A stretch of 64,000 nt of DNA from Triglochin maritima (taxonomy: Eukaryota > Streptophyta > Magnoliopsida > Alismatales > Juncaginaceae), in the NCBI GenBank assembly GCA_963682175.1, contig OY821792.1:32300652-32364651 (forward strand), read 5' to 3'. The position numbers and the translations under genes were made by a program. The notes beneath the pieces were generated by a model that did not search any database, had not been told where the DNA came from, and was given only the letters and a program-made list of their open reading frames with translations. Positions 23,801 to 32,654 of the stretch are shown piece by piece; positions within the stretch are counted from its first letter, which is position 1, and every line of letters starts with the position of its first letter.

Positions 23801-24288
23801 CTCCTCCTTCCACCGACGAACTACAAGGGAGGGAGAAAAGTGTTGAGGGAGAGAGAAGAAAATGAGAGGAAAGGAAATGAGAAAAGAGGAAAATGGGATG
23901 AAATGGGTTGGGTTAAGTTTATATATTCTCACTTAATTAGGGTTAAAGTTCTTAAACCTACTTAACCTTAATCAAAAGGATTAGTTCTCACAAAAAGCAT
24001 CTTCGATCGTTTTGAATCTGAATATATAGAACAAAATATTGTAAACTGTAAGCTTCCTCTTGCCCTTTAGAGTTGGTGTTTCCTGATTCTCTAACATGGG
24101 GCTTTGGCAATTGAAATTTGCAGGGTTTAGGCCGCTATCTTCCTAATCATATTCCAAGTGAGCCACTTGAGGAGGCCTTGGAACAGCTAATGGAATCAAA
24201 CATGCCATCTGCATTGCAGTTCTTTCAGCAAAATGGTCTTGCTGTCTTGCCTATGGCCTTGGCAGACACCCTCTTCCAAGTCAACTAG
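8843..24288 (+). CDS. bHLH transcription factor (UNE12/LRL-like, subfamily XI), six exons with transposons in introns
   Basis: Proposed exons are 8843-9008, 9310-9376/9377, 11816 or 11824-11881, 20798-20863, 21805-21861 and 24124-24288 (stop TAG). Exons 2-3 encode the basic region and helix 1 (KLRAGQKRSRLSHK, LRRARISEELKAL). Exon 4 encodes helix 2 (SELDAIIDYITLLKFKVK), exon 5 SLSQSRLRGEA, and exon 6 a C-terminal segment (LEEALEQLMESNMPSALQFF, then NGLAVLPMALAD). Order and motifs parallel UNE12/LRL proteins (AERLRRERIAER, LDEIIDYVKFL, LSMSRLGGA). The E-box-contacting Glu of the family is His here. The exon 2 donor is damaged: AAG is followed by TATAAC, so the only GT lies one base early. Introns 2, 3 and 5 contain solo LTR A, an 8-kb CACTA element and solo LTR B. 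An in-frame ATG at 8753 could extend exon 1 through a GTTT/GTCT microsatellite. Nuclear role inferred. It may be a decaying gene. Confidence 0.72.
9600..11630 (+). mobile_element. Solo LTR A (family 1), in bHLH intron 2
   Basis: The element is 2031 bp, begins TGATAGAACG, ends GGGATGTTACA and is flanked by a perfect 5-bp duplication CTTAT (9595-9599 and 11631-11635). A TATA-like TTTATAAC (about 9747-9755) followed by a CT-rich leader and a GC-rich body suggests plus-strand transcription. CGGTCGACCG and one-off variants recur between about 10080 and 10480. The shorter open frames inside have no domains. It is related to LTR B at 22034-23992 in opposite orientation: shared terminal sequence, CT-rich leader and repeat motif. 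No internal retrotransposon region or second LTR adjoins it, so it is a solo LTR. Confidence 0.86.
12360..12710. repeat. CACTA subterminal repeat array, left
   Basis: Dense direct and inverted copies of the decamer TAGACGTCGG, some paired as small hairpins with intervening AT-rich loops. It mirrors the array at 20030-20365 and is the expected TnpA-binding region of a CACTA element. Confidence 0.9.
12790..12935. repeat. CATACATCCA tandem repeat inside CACTA
   Basis: Imperfect tandem copies of CATACATCCA and CACAAGCATCC units, with no coding significance seen. It lies between the left subterminal array and the 3' end of the TnpA-like gene. Confidence 0.8.
13089..15994 (-). CDS. CACTA TnpA-like protein with C-terminal Ulp1-type (C48) cysteine peptidase domain
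   Basis: Ten exons with GT-AG borders can be traced on the minus strand: 15719-15994, 15442-15648, 15075-15347, 14335-14985, 14017-14255, 13774-13935, 13600-13707, 13442-13517, 13276-13374 and 13089-13187 (stop TAA). The N-terminal half resembles the plant Ptta/En/Spm transposase family: GRIPIQFDD, then KLKKKWMTYM, then a Lys/Arg/Glu-rich segment and a short coiled-coil-like stretch (CQQEIADLKKSLQLLSERLD). The C-terminal half has a Ulp1-like peptidase signature: His in AHWMLVVV, Asp in WFDPLG, and Cys in NTECGYYVM. CACTA elements often carry such a peptidase fusion, whose role is unproven; the N-terminal part is expected to bind subterminal repeats. All joints appear in frame, so this gene may be intact. 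Confidence 0.82.
16087..18137 (-). pseudogene. CACTA TnpD-like transposase, frameshifted and internally deleted
   Basis: The N-terminal frame (18137 down to about 17840) has the transposase-associated domain: MDREWIVSNRLSDEYENG and the zinc-like CPCNKC. The second frame (17838-16087) has the Transposase_21 core: YDAKKVLCPMG, YRGEFENLHSCPRCNVSRYK, LCTDGMNPFG, and an SGYSVKGHKACPICEEN segment. It ends with a DUF4216 region (YYGVIEDIWELD, then FILASQAKQVFYVAD). The two frames join at about 17838 only with a one-base frameshift, in sequence reading EDHLEK / MVQDMAEK. Between KSSWKKS and AVQNSGVT the usual middle of the protein (remainder of the transposase core and DUF4218) is absent, so the roughly 700 codons present fall well short of a full TnpD. 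Confidence 0.88.
18398..18590. repeat. Direct repeat of about 90 bp inside CACTA
   Basis: A block containing GAGGACCACTA, AATCAAGAACCCGGAGGT and AGATGGGCAACGAC occurs at about 18398-18482 and again at about 18500-18590 with few changes. It sits upstream of the transposase gene, in presumed CACTA promoter territory. Confidence 0.85.
20030..20365. repeat. CACTA subterminal repeat array, right
   Basis: Many copies of TAGACGTCGG and CCGACGTCTA in both orientations, mirroring the left array. This is the 5' side of the element relative to its genes. GC-rich sequence at about 19680-20000 next to it is probably the 5' leader region. Confidence 0.9.
22034..23992 (-). mobile_element. Solo LTR B (family 1), in bHLH intron 5
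   Basis: The element is 1959 bp, begins TGTAACATCCCCG, ends AGTTCTCACA, and has a perfect 5-bp target duplication AAAAG (22029-22033 and 23993-23997). On the minus strand a TATATAAAC box (about 23917-23925) precedes a CT-rich leader, so transcription would run toward 22034. CGGTCGACCG and variants recur between 22930 and 23545. A short triplicated unit containing GCCACAAAGGCTAAGGTCAT lies at 22780-22865. It is related to LTR A in inverted orientation. Confidence 0.9.
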
Positions 24289-25640
24289 CTAGTACATATT
24301 TTGCTCTTTCATGATGGAATTTCCTTAGCTTTCTTTTACCTTTGATGGCATTACTAAATGTTTGTTTATTAGACCATTGGTACAATCTTGCTGCAACACA
24401 TGCTCTACTTTCAGTTTTAAATAGTGTGCCCCAATTTTGTCAAAGATATATTGTATATATATAGTAAACTGATTTCCACTGGCAATGGATTGTTGAAATT
24501 GTGAAGGGCTGAATTTGTCATGCAATTGGTGCATGAGTTTAGAAATGCAAATCGGTATATGTTACCAAGTGGGGGCCTCAAAAATGAATTGAGGTTAGGT
24601 AGCATTAAGCTGGAAAAAAAGGCAATATGATTAGCAATGCATGAATCTGTCAGCCAGATATGTGAGGATAGAAGTGGTTGTACAAGTCAAAAACATTTTC
24701 CTCCTCAACATCGATGCCTTCCGAAGGTTCATCTTGAAATTGGGATGGACATTAATTAATAACTCACAAGTATTGCACAAGATTCAACCAATGCTATTTA
24801 TCCAATTTTTTGCTGTTAAACTAATAAATTGACCTTAAGAAATGGATTCACCCTGTTTTACCCTCTAAAACATACTATTGGTGGAACCAAATAATTCGTT
24901 TTTTATTTTTATTTTGTACTTTCCTTTAGCTAAGCATTAGGATGCAATCTGTTTTGTTTTGTTTGGATGTGTATCACTATTTTGACTATTCCTAAACTAA
25001 AGGAAATACTAATAGGGAATCTATTGAGACCTTGGCAAGCAAGGCAAATGATATTAATCGAGAAATGTTCTTGTATCCATGAAATAGTCTTGGTTTAAAA
25101 CCCATCAATTTTGGTAGTCCTTCATGTCGTTGCTCTAGCCAGGCAAATAAATTGATTCACAGGTAAATATATGATTGGTAATGATGCAAGCCTATTCGTG
25201 AAACATCGGACCTGAAATCCTAGCTAGCTAGGTAAATTTATTCTCCAATTTTTAATTTATATATATACCATGATTGTCAAATGTCAAGCTTAGTAATTTG
25301 TGTTTGACTTTATTTATTATCTTTTCTTACATGTGCTTCATGGTTATTTGTCATTATTTTATTTGCAAGAAACGAATCGATGATAGGGATTAGAATGTAG
25401 TGGAACTTAAATAAACATATAAACGAAGGCAATCATGGTGGCCACTTTGACCCCCACTGGATTTGACAATGTATAAATTAATAAACCCATTATGTTGCTG
25501 CCGGTTAGTTAACTACCAAGTTTGCATCGTCATGGATTGAGTTGATCAGTCCAAACACTACAAGCACCCATCCATATAGCTTCATGTCTACTATTTTTAT
25601 GGGAATTGATTTTTAAAATATTAAAGGCATATTCTCGAGG
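24289..25640. other. Intergenic region, no gene seen
   Basis: AT-rich, with no domain-bearing frame. Its left end presumably contains the bHLH 3' untranslated region. Confidence 0.5.
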
Positions 25641-26425
25641 AAACATTTTTTGAATTTTTTTCTTCAAATTAAACATTTTAAGTATTTTCCAAACTAAACC
25701 CGCTGCCACCACGTCGCGACACATGGTAGTGGCGGGTCTTATTTTTCAATGTATTCAGATGTCGAGTTTTGTAGAAATAAATTTCTTAGAGAACTCGTCG
25801 GCCCAACGTGGGACAAACTCGACCCTACACGGGACCGACTCGACCCTACGGGGGACATACTTGCCCTAAGTGAGACAAACTCGTCCGGAGCGGGACAAAC
25901 TCATTATGAGCGGGATATTTGTGTCCCGAGCGGGACATAATCGTCCCTATGCGAGATAGACTCGGCCCTCCATAGGACATACTCGTCCTGAGCGAGACAA
26001 AACTCGTCTTGAACGAGACACTCGGCCCTGCACGGGACAAACTTGTTCCTATGCGGGACAAATTCGTCTTGAGCAAGACAAACTTGTTCCTATGCGGGAC
26101 AAACTCGTCTTGAGCAGGACAGACTCGTTCCCGAAAATCTTTTCGTAACACAATTGAGTCTCTTGGTTACTCTACTAGACAAATTAGTCCCGCTCGAGAC
26201 ACAATTGTCCCACTCAGGATGTGTGTTCCGTGTAGGAATGAGTATGTCCCGCAGAGGCCCGAGTCTATCCCACTCACGACAAGTTCTCTTAGAAATTTAT
26301 TTCTACAGTACTCGACGTTGTATACACTAAAAACAAGACCCACGCTCCACCATGAGTCTAGTTTGGAATTTTTTTAAAAGATGTTTAATTTGATTTTTTT
26401 TAATTTTTTTTCCTATTATGGAAAC
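25640..26425. mobile_element. Foldback-type element with GGGAC-rich internal repeats
   Basis: The flanks are long imperfect inverted repeats. The left arm (about 25645-25800) contains CAAATTAAACATTTTAAG, TTTTCCAAACTA and GTAGAAATAAATTTCTTAGA. The right arm (about 26270-26415) contains the complements of the same blocks in reverse order. Between them lie about 20 imperfect copies of a 20-24 bp unit of the type GGGACAAACTCGTCCTGAGC. No coding capacity was seen. Exact ends and target duplication were not found. Confidence 0.75.
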
Positions 26426-26699
26426 CTATGTGTAATGGTTCTTTTCTTTAATGAGTTTTTAAATTATATGATAGTATTTCCTTACCTTGAAGTTTGATTT
26501 GCACACATGGGATACCGAAGGTAGAAAAAGTGGGCAGATGGATTGACTCCACGTAAACAGGCAAAGGATATGTTAGCATGATAGATAATGTAATGGAAAA
26601 TGATTTATCGATTTCTTTTAACATGTTCTTTATGACGCTCCTGACGTGGAGTACCATGATTCCTTCAAGTTACATGGACGTGAAATTTTTATTAGCTAT

Positions 26700-26995
26700 T
26701 TAATTTGATGATGCGATAATCTAGACATCGGTTGTTTTCCCAATGAATGTGACCATTGACAATCCAAGATCCATAGACATGTGTCCCACTTGGGATTGGG
26801 AAACCAATGGACCATTGATGACGTGATAATGTAGGTGTTCGTTGGTTTCCTAATGCACGTGATTGTTTACATTCCAAACTGCATAGATGTGTGTCCCACG
26901 CAGGACTGATGTGTGTCCCGCGGGACTAGTATTGTGTCATGTTTGCCCCGCGAGGGATTGATGTGTATCTCACGCGGGACAGATGTGTGTTCATT
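26700..26995. repeat. Diverged tandem duplication of about 115 bp with GTGTCCCACGC tails
   Basis: A unit running from GATAATCTAGACATCGGTTG to ATGTGTCCCACTTGGGA is followed by a diverged second copy (GATAATGTAGGTGTTCGTTG to GTGTGTCCCACGCAGGA). Further GCGGGAC/ATGTGTGTC half-units follow to about 26995. The GGGAC motif resembles that of the foldback element on the left. Confidence 0.65.
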
Positions 26996-27462
26996 CTTTG
27001 CATTTGAAGTGTCTACTGACAGGGAAATCAACCGTCTCTTACTTTATTGGAAACCAAAATTTAAAACAATAAAATAAAAAACATGCAAATGATGACATGA
27101 ATGGTGACGTGGAGCGCGTCCATGTATTGACCTAATGTAATTATTTTTAAAAACAAAGATTGCTGTAAAACATGAGATATTGTGAATTACATTGCCCTAC
27201 CAACCAAATATGATTTGAAACCACACCAGCAGATCTCATGACCAATTAAACATGTGCATAGTTTGTTTTGACAAGAAGTAGTTTGTGTAGAAATTAATAT
27301 AAAACCCCAGATTAATGCTTAGAAGTACTCCATAATATATATGTTGCAACAACAAAGAGGCCATTTTAGCTTTTAAGGTTGAAGCATGCAAAAGTGGGAT
27401 TAGCTTCAAGGTCCCAGTTGATTAGTTTGAGAGGAACCATTCGTAGTAAAGTAATTACTTTG

Positions 27463-28733
27463 GGGGTAATTTGTTGCTGTGCACCTCTCAGGTTTCCTAA
27501 TTGGTCAAATGCACATGATTTTTTGTTATTTTCTCGTGTGCACCTGTGATCCGGTCTTATTTGTAGATATATACCCGACCGTCAATGGGTCTCACAATTG
27601 ACCGACGGCGTGAGTAGATTGTTAGACGTTGTTAGACTCGAAGTGTCAACGGTTGAACCAAAATCAGTTTTCGGTCGACCGATTTGCACACTGATCGCGA
27701 CTTCAAACAACATAAGCTAACAATCGAACTGGGATATAAGATCGGTCGACCGTTTTGGGAAAGAACAATAGTCTGTTAAATTCAGTCGAACCAGATATTG
27801 TATTGGTTGACCGACTGGAGCAGAAACTCTGATCCAATGGGAATTCCTACGTGTAGTCGATCACCTAAGAGAGTCGATTTGATATGCAATTTTGCAAGCA
27901 ACTTTTATAGGTTTTCTATGGACCATGCAATGCAAATCAATAAGAATTCAAGTGCCCAAGTTACATTTGAATCATAAGTACAAGAAATATAAATCATATA
28001 CTATTCCTTAACATTGATTTCTTGTCTTGTATCAACACTTATCTCCTAAATGATTAGTAAAACCAAATATATACGCATGCACATATGATCGAGGTAGAAA
28101 AAGATACATGTGGATTTATTGATATGTTAATTAATCATCAAAATATAATTAATGAGTATTAGTCAAAAAACCAACACCATTCACTTAAGTATCGGATATT
28201 GGTTCAATTCTACTTTGATGTTACTTCTTCTAATATTGCAACAAACTAAAACACATTCAACCATCCAAAGTAAAACACATCCAACCAACATCCAAAGTAA
28301 AACACATCCAACCTCATTATACATACATCCAAAGTAAAACACATCCAACATCATTATACACACATCCAAAGAAGCTACCATTGACACCAACATCCAAACA
28401 TCCAGCCTCATTACATGAACATTCAACATACAATTACATTAAACACATTATTCCAGTTTGACTGTTAGCTTATGTTGTTTGAAGTCGCGATTAGTGTACA
28501 AATCGGTCGACCGAAAATTGATTTTGGTTCGACCGCCGGACACTTTGTACTGACGGAGTTGAACAATGTCTAACAGTCTGCTCACGCCGTCGGTCAGTTG
28601 TAGGACCGATTGATGGTCAAAGTGTATATCTACAAATAAGACCGGATCACATGTGCAAATGAGAAAATAACAAAATCTGAGATGGATTTGACCAATTAGA
28701 CAATCCGAAAGGTGGACGGTAGCAAATTATCCG
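27463..28733. mobile_element. MULE-like TIR element with CGGTCGACCG-containing arms
   Basis: Inverted arms of about 250 bp (27463-27735 and about 28450-28733). The ends read GGGGTAATTTG and, on the other strand, CGGATAATTTG. The 9-bp flanks ATTACTTTG (27454-27462) and ATTAGTTTG (28734-28742) differ at one base, as expected for an old Mutator-like insertion. Both arms include CGGTCGACCG next to an ATTTGCAC/GTACAAAT segment. The centre has a tandem ACATCCAAAGTAAAACAC repeat (about 28230-28400) and no transposase. Confidence 0.78.
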
Positions 28734-29476
28734 ATTAGTTTGCCGGTGGAAGAAGCAAAACACTTATTGAGTGAGTGGGTTCAACTGTTGATCCTGTCAA
28801 ACTTCGTTGCGTACTTATGTAGATCGCCACTGCACACAGCATACTACCTTATCATTGTATTCTTCTTTCACGTCAAGTGACAAGAGTAAATTTTTGTTCA
28901 ATCACTTGTCGAAGAAAAGTTGCATGAAAAATATATATTGATCTTATCCTGTTTTGCACCTAATTGCGCCCGCCCACCATAAGACACTGTTGAATCTTCT
29001 TTAATTTGTCGTTCATCTTTCCCATCATATGTCACCTTTCCTCCTGCAATTATTTTTGGCAAAAGGAGTAGCACATATGGTAATCAAGAAGGTGAGGCAG
29101 CAGCAGTGAAAGATGCTAAACAGAATTAAGGTGTAGGTTTAATTAGTAATTACGTTGATTTCATGCTCACAACAGCATCAATATTAGGTTATGGGTCTTC
29201 ACATCCCACATGCATGTATGTTGACCAGTTCATGTGTTCTTTACGTACGTTTGCATGCGGTTCTTGAGATTAATGATTATAACTTTTTTTTTATTTTTAA
29301 AAAGCAAGTAGCTATTATATATCTCATTAGTTCTTGAAGGCTAGCTATATATAGAGGGCGTCTCCTAGATATCGATCGAATCTATCCCCCCTTCAAATGA
29401 AATAAGTACCTACCTGGGCTACATTACCTGACCTGCCGGTGAGATTTTTTTTTGTATATATAAGATTAAGGAATTA
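28734..29476. other. Upstream region of IPT
   Basis: No gene seen. TATATATAG at 29346-29354, about 125 bp before the IPT ATG, is a candidate TATA box. Confidence 0.5.
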
Positions 29477-30647
29477 ATGTTGGGGGTGAATCCAACCAAT
29501 ATCATTTACCCAACAACCAAACACCAAATCCAACCTCTTCCGGTTCCGGTTCCAGACATGATGTTGTTCCAACCACCACCACCACCAACACCAACACCAC
29601 CAACACTAGTGTTCCCCTTGAACTTCCACAGCAGCAGCAGCAGAGGCAAGGTTGTGTTCATCATGGGAGCCACCGGCACCGGAAAGTCTCGCCTCTCCGT
29701 TGACCTTGCCACCCGTCTCATGAACTCGAATGCGGAGATCGTCAACTCCGACAAAATGCAAGTCTACAAGGGCCTCGACGTCGTCACCAACAAGGTCACC
29801 CACCAGGAGCGTTCTGGAGTGCCTCACCACCTCTTGGGCTTTGTGGACCCTCAACGGGATTTCACTTCTTCCGAATTCCGACTCTATGCCACACAAGCCG
29901 TCGAATCCATATTGGCTTCCGGCAAGCTCCCCATAGTCGCCGGGGGCTCCAATACCTACATCGAGTCCTTGGTGGACGGTGACAACGGAAAATTCAGGTC
30001 CAACTACCATTGTTGCTTCTTGTGGGTTGACGTGGCACTCCCTGTGCTCTACTCCTTTGTGTCCCATCGGGTCGATCTCATGGTAGAAGAAGGGATGGTT
30101 GACGAGGTGAGACGGTTGTTCCGGGAGGGTGAGACCGTCCACGATTACGCTCGAGGCATTGGCCGTGCCATCGGCGTGCAAGAGTTGGACAGGTTAATTA
30201 ATTAATTTGTATACATACATACATACGTACGTACGTACGTACATATTATATATATATATATATATATATATTTATCGATCTCATTAATTAATTAATTAGT
30301 GTACATATACGTACAACAGATATGTACGTGCTAAGGCAGCTAATTCCCCTAAGGCGGATGAGCTTCTACGGGAAGCTATATGGGAGATGAAGGAGAACAC
30401 GTGTAAGCTGGCGAAGCGGCAGAGGAAGAAGATAGAGAGGCTGAGAAGGGTGGTGGGATGGGACGTGCATCGGTTGGACGCCACCAAGGCATTTGCCGGA
30501 AGTGGCCGGGAGGAAGCAGGGGCGTGGGAGGAGTTAGTGGCTGCACCAGCCATAAACATTGTTAGCAATTTCCTCAACAACAATAATCATCATCATCATC
30601 ATCATCAGGGTTTCAACGATCGGTCGGTCCACCCGTCTGCATGCTGA
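29477..30647 (+). CDS. IPT: Adenylate isopentenyltransferase (cytokinin synthesis), two exons
   Basis: Exon 1 is 29477-30192 and exon 2 is 30320-30647; the junction ACAG|GT...CAACAG|AT keeps frame (LDR then YVRAKA), giving about 347 residues. The family transfers a dimethylallyl group to AMP/ADP/ATP, the first committed step of cytokinin synthesis, often in plastids. The P-loop GATGTGKS is at residues 64-71, preceded by VVFIMG. IVNSDKMQVYKGLDV and VPHHLLG follow, then a Gly-rich VAGGSNTYIESL, and GIGRAIGVQELD, all typical of plant IPTs. The N-terminus is Pro/Thr-rich and could be a transit peptide. The C-terminus carries a poly-Asn/poly-His tail. Many plant IPT genes lack introns, so the 127-bp intron is notable. 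A second copy of the intron, exon 2 and 3' flank lies at 37824-38922 beyond a copia element. Confidence 0.93.
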
Positions 30648-31291
30648 ATCTTGTATATCTAAACAAGTTCCCCACATAATCTCTGTTTTAGTTAGTTAGT
30701 CGATCGATCGATCGATGTGGGTACGTACAAGTACTTAATTAATTGTGTACTTACTAATTAACTACATAATGTGTGGTTTCTTTATTTTCTTCTTTGATTT
30801 GATGTGGTGGTCCATTACCACATATATATTTGGTCATGACCCCTTCAATGGACTGCACGTTAATCTATGTATGCAACGACCTTAATTACTTAATTAATTT
30901 CCTCTGAATCAATTAGCACATCAACTGGTTGCGCACTACATTAATGTACGTAGTGGACCTTCCTTGCTTTCTTAATTTGGAGGTCAATTCAAGTTATATA
31001 TCAAATTCGAGACGCAAAACTCAACTTATAATTAACATATATATATATATATATCAAGTTATATTACAGCCACTGCTTGTACGTGTATTTTGATTAAATA
31101 ATAAAGATGATAGTTAATTTGTCAAGAATCTTCGGAGCAAAGAAAGTTAAGGACAGGGACAGGATGTACTATTCTATTGTTATCGTGGACTTAAGGAGCT
31201 GCAAACCTGAGGTTTAGGTCGCACCAACATGCAACAGTGAGATTGGAGTTGAAATAATTCATAAATTATTGATTAAGATTGATGTGTGGAA
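30648..31291 (+). other. IPT 3' flank (duplicated at 38261-38922)
   Basis: The AT-rich region after the IPT stop likely holds its 3' untranslated region. It is nearly identical to 38261-38922. It ends with TGGAA, directly abutting the left LTR of the copia element. Confidence 0.85.
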
Positions 31292-32094
31292 TGTTGGTAC
31301 AATTACAAATATAATCATGTAATACAGTGGGTAACATATGTCGAATAAAAATTCCATAAGGATCCAGACAAAGCCAACATACAAAAACATGTATAGGAAA
31401 ACAAGAAACAAAAGAACAACGTTCAGAGATGACCTCAAAGACCGAGCCGTCGGAAGGCGACTTGCCTCAGAGAAAATATCGGCCCACATACCAGTGCGTT
31501 TGATGGTCTGCCGATATTTTCTCTGGATTCGGAGGCACAAAATCGCCAGAAAGGGACGGTTTTGTTTCGTGTAGAGATGAGAATAATTCGTGTATCTAGT
31601 GGAGGAAACTGTCATGATATATATGTATTTATTCTTGTAACCGTCAAGGACTTAATTGCAAAAACAATTACCAAGAGGTCCAAAAATAAATACACCCATC
31701 ACCCTGAGGCTAAAGCCTCTAATTTCCCCCAAATCCCCCATTGCCACGTCACGTCACGTCACGTCACGTCACGTCACGTCACGTCACGTCACGTCACGTC
31801 ACGTCACGTCACGCCTCGCCTCGCCTCGCCTCGCCACGCCCCGCCCCGGACCGGGACGGGACGGGCGCGCGCGCGCGTGTGTGTGGAGAATTCTCTCCTC
31901 CTCTTTTTCCACCTACAAAGTAACAAGTGAATAGTATGTTTATCAACATCCTTCAACTTGTTAGCTTTTCCAATGTGGGACTAAAAGTGAGGTGAGCACA
32001 TGGCACATGGGGCAATAGTTCTCATCTTCATCTCAACATTGGATTTCTTCAATTGAGCTATTCATGGGCCTAGCCCAAACTCAATATTCCAACA
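31292..32094 (-). mobile_element. Copia LTR 1 (left, 3' LTR)
   Basis: Starts TGTTGGTACAATT and ends TATTCCAACA, with the short terminal inverted repeat TGTTGG/CCAACA. It matches LTR 2 (36684-37515) except for two differences: an expanded CACGT array (about 13 units at 31745-31811 against about 4), and loss of about 100 bp near 31514 that LTR 2 retains (about 36905-37010). On the minus strand the purine-rich GTGGGGGAT just inside (32095-32105) is the polypurine tract, so this is the 3' LTR. Confidence 0.93.
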
Positions 32095-32654
32095 ATCCCC
32101 CACAAATCCATTGTTGATGGAGCGACCATACCTTGCAGCCTAGTGCTTTCAGTAATGGTACCTTTCGGGTTTGAACCACTACCTGAGTCCTTCAACTTTA
32201 CCCCCACAGGAACTAAGTGAAACGAAGTCTTGAACTTGAACCTTTTGTGTGGAGGTGTCCATTGAGAACAACACTAAGCAGGTTATGCTGCAATCTACAG
32301 GGTTGATGCTTTACGGCCATGCATCCGTATCCTGTTTCATGAATGCTTTCAAGGAATGACCCCCATTCCTCTAATTGCGGCCACACAATTGCATTCACAT
32401 AGTTGGGCTTCTCCAAAGATGCACTGCTAACATCTTGTCTCAAAGACTTGAACCCATTCAGAGTCTACACTCTTACTAAACTTGCAGTTTCAGCAACATA
32501 TCCATTCTTTGGGGTATTGACACAGATACAATGTATGACCTACAATGTATCACCAATGAGTTGCACTTGACTCACTCAAGAACTTGTTATTACCGCATTG
32601 AACCAACTTCGTGGGATCTCCACTCAGATTGGTTGGGTTGCCATTCTAGATGAG

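Noticed and set aside
22583..23932. Overlapping frames on both strands with repeated peptides
   Set aside because: They result from tandem repeats and CGGTCGACCG motifs in solo LTR B.
27420..28742. 10-bp direct repeat GATTAGTTTG at 27420-27429 as target duplication of the MULE-like element
   Set aside because: It lies 33 bp outside the inverted repeat start; the 9-bp flanks directly abutting the TIRs are a better fit despite one mismatch.
31338..31574. 78-codon plus-strand frame repeated at 36730-36942
   Set aside because: It is LTR sequence read antisense; the two copies are simply the two LTRs.
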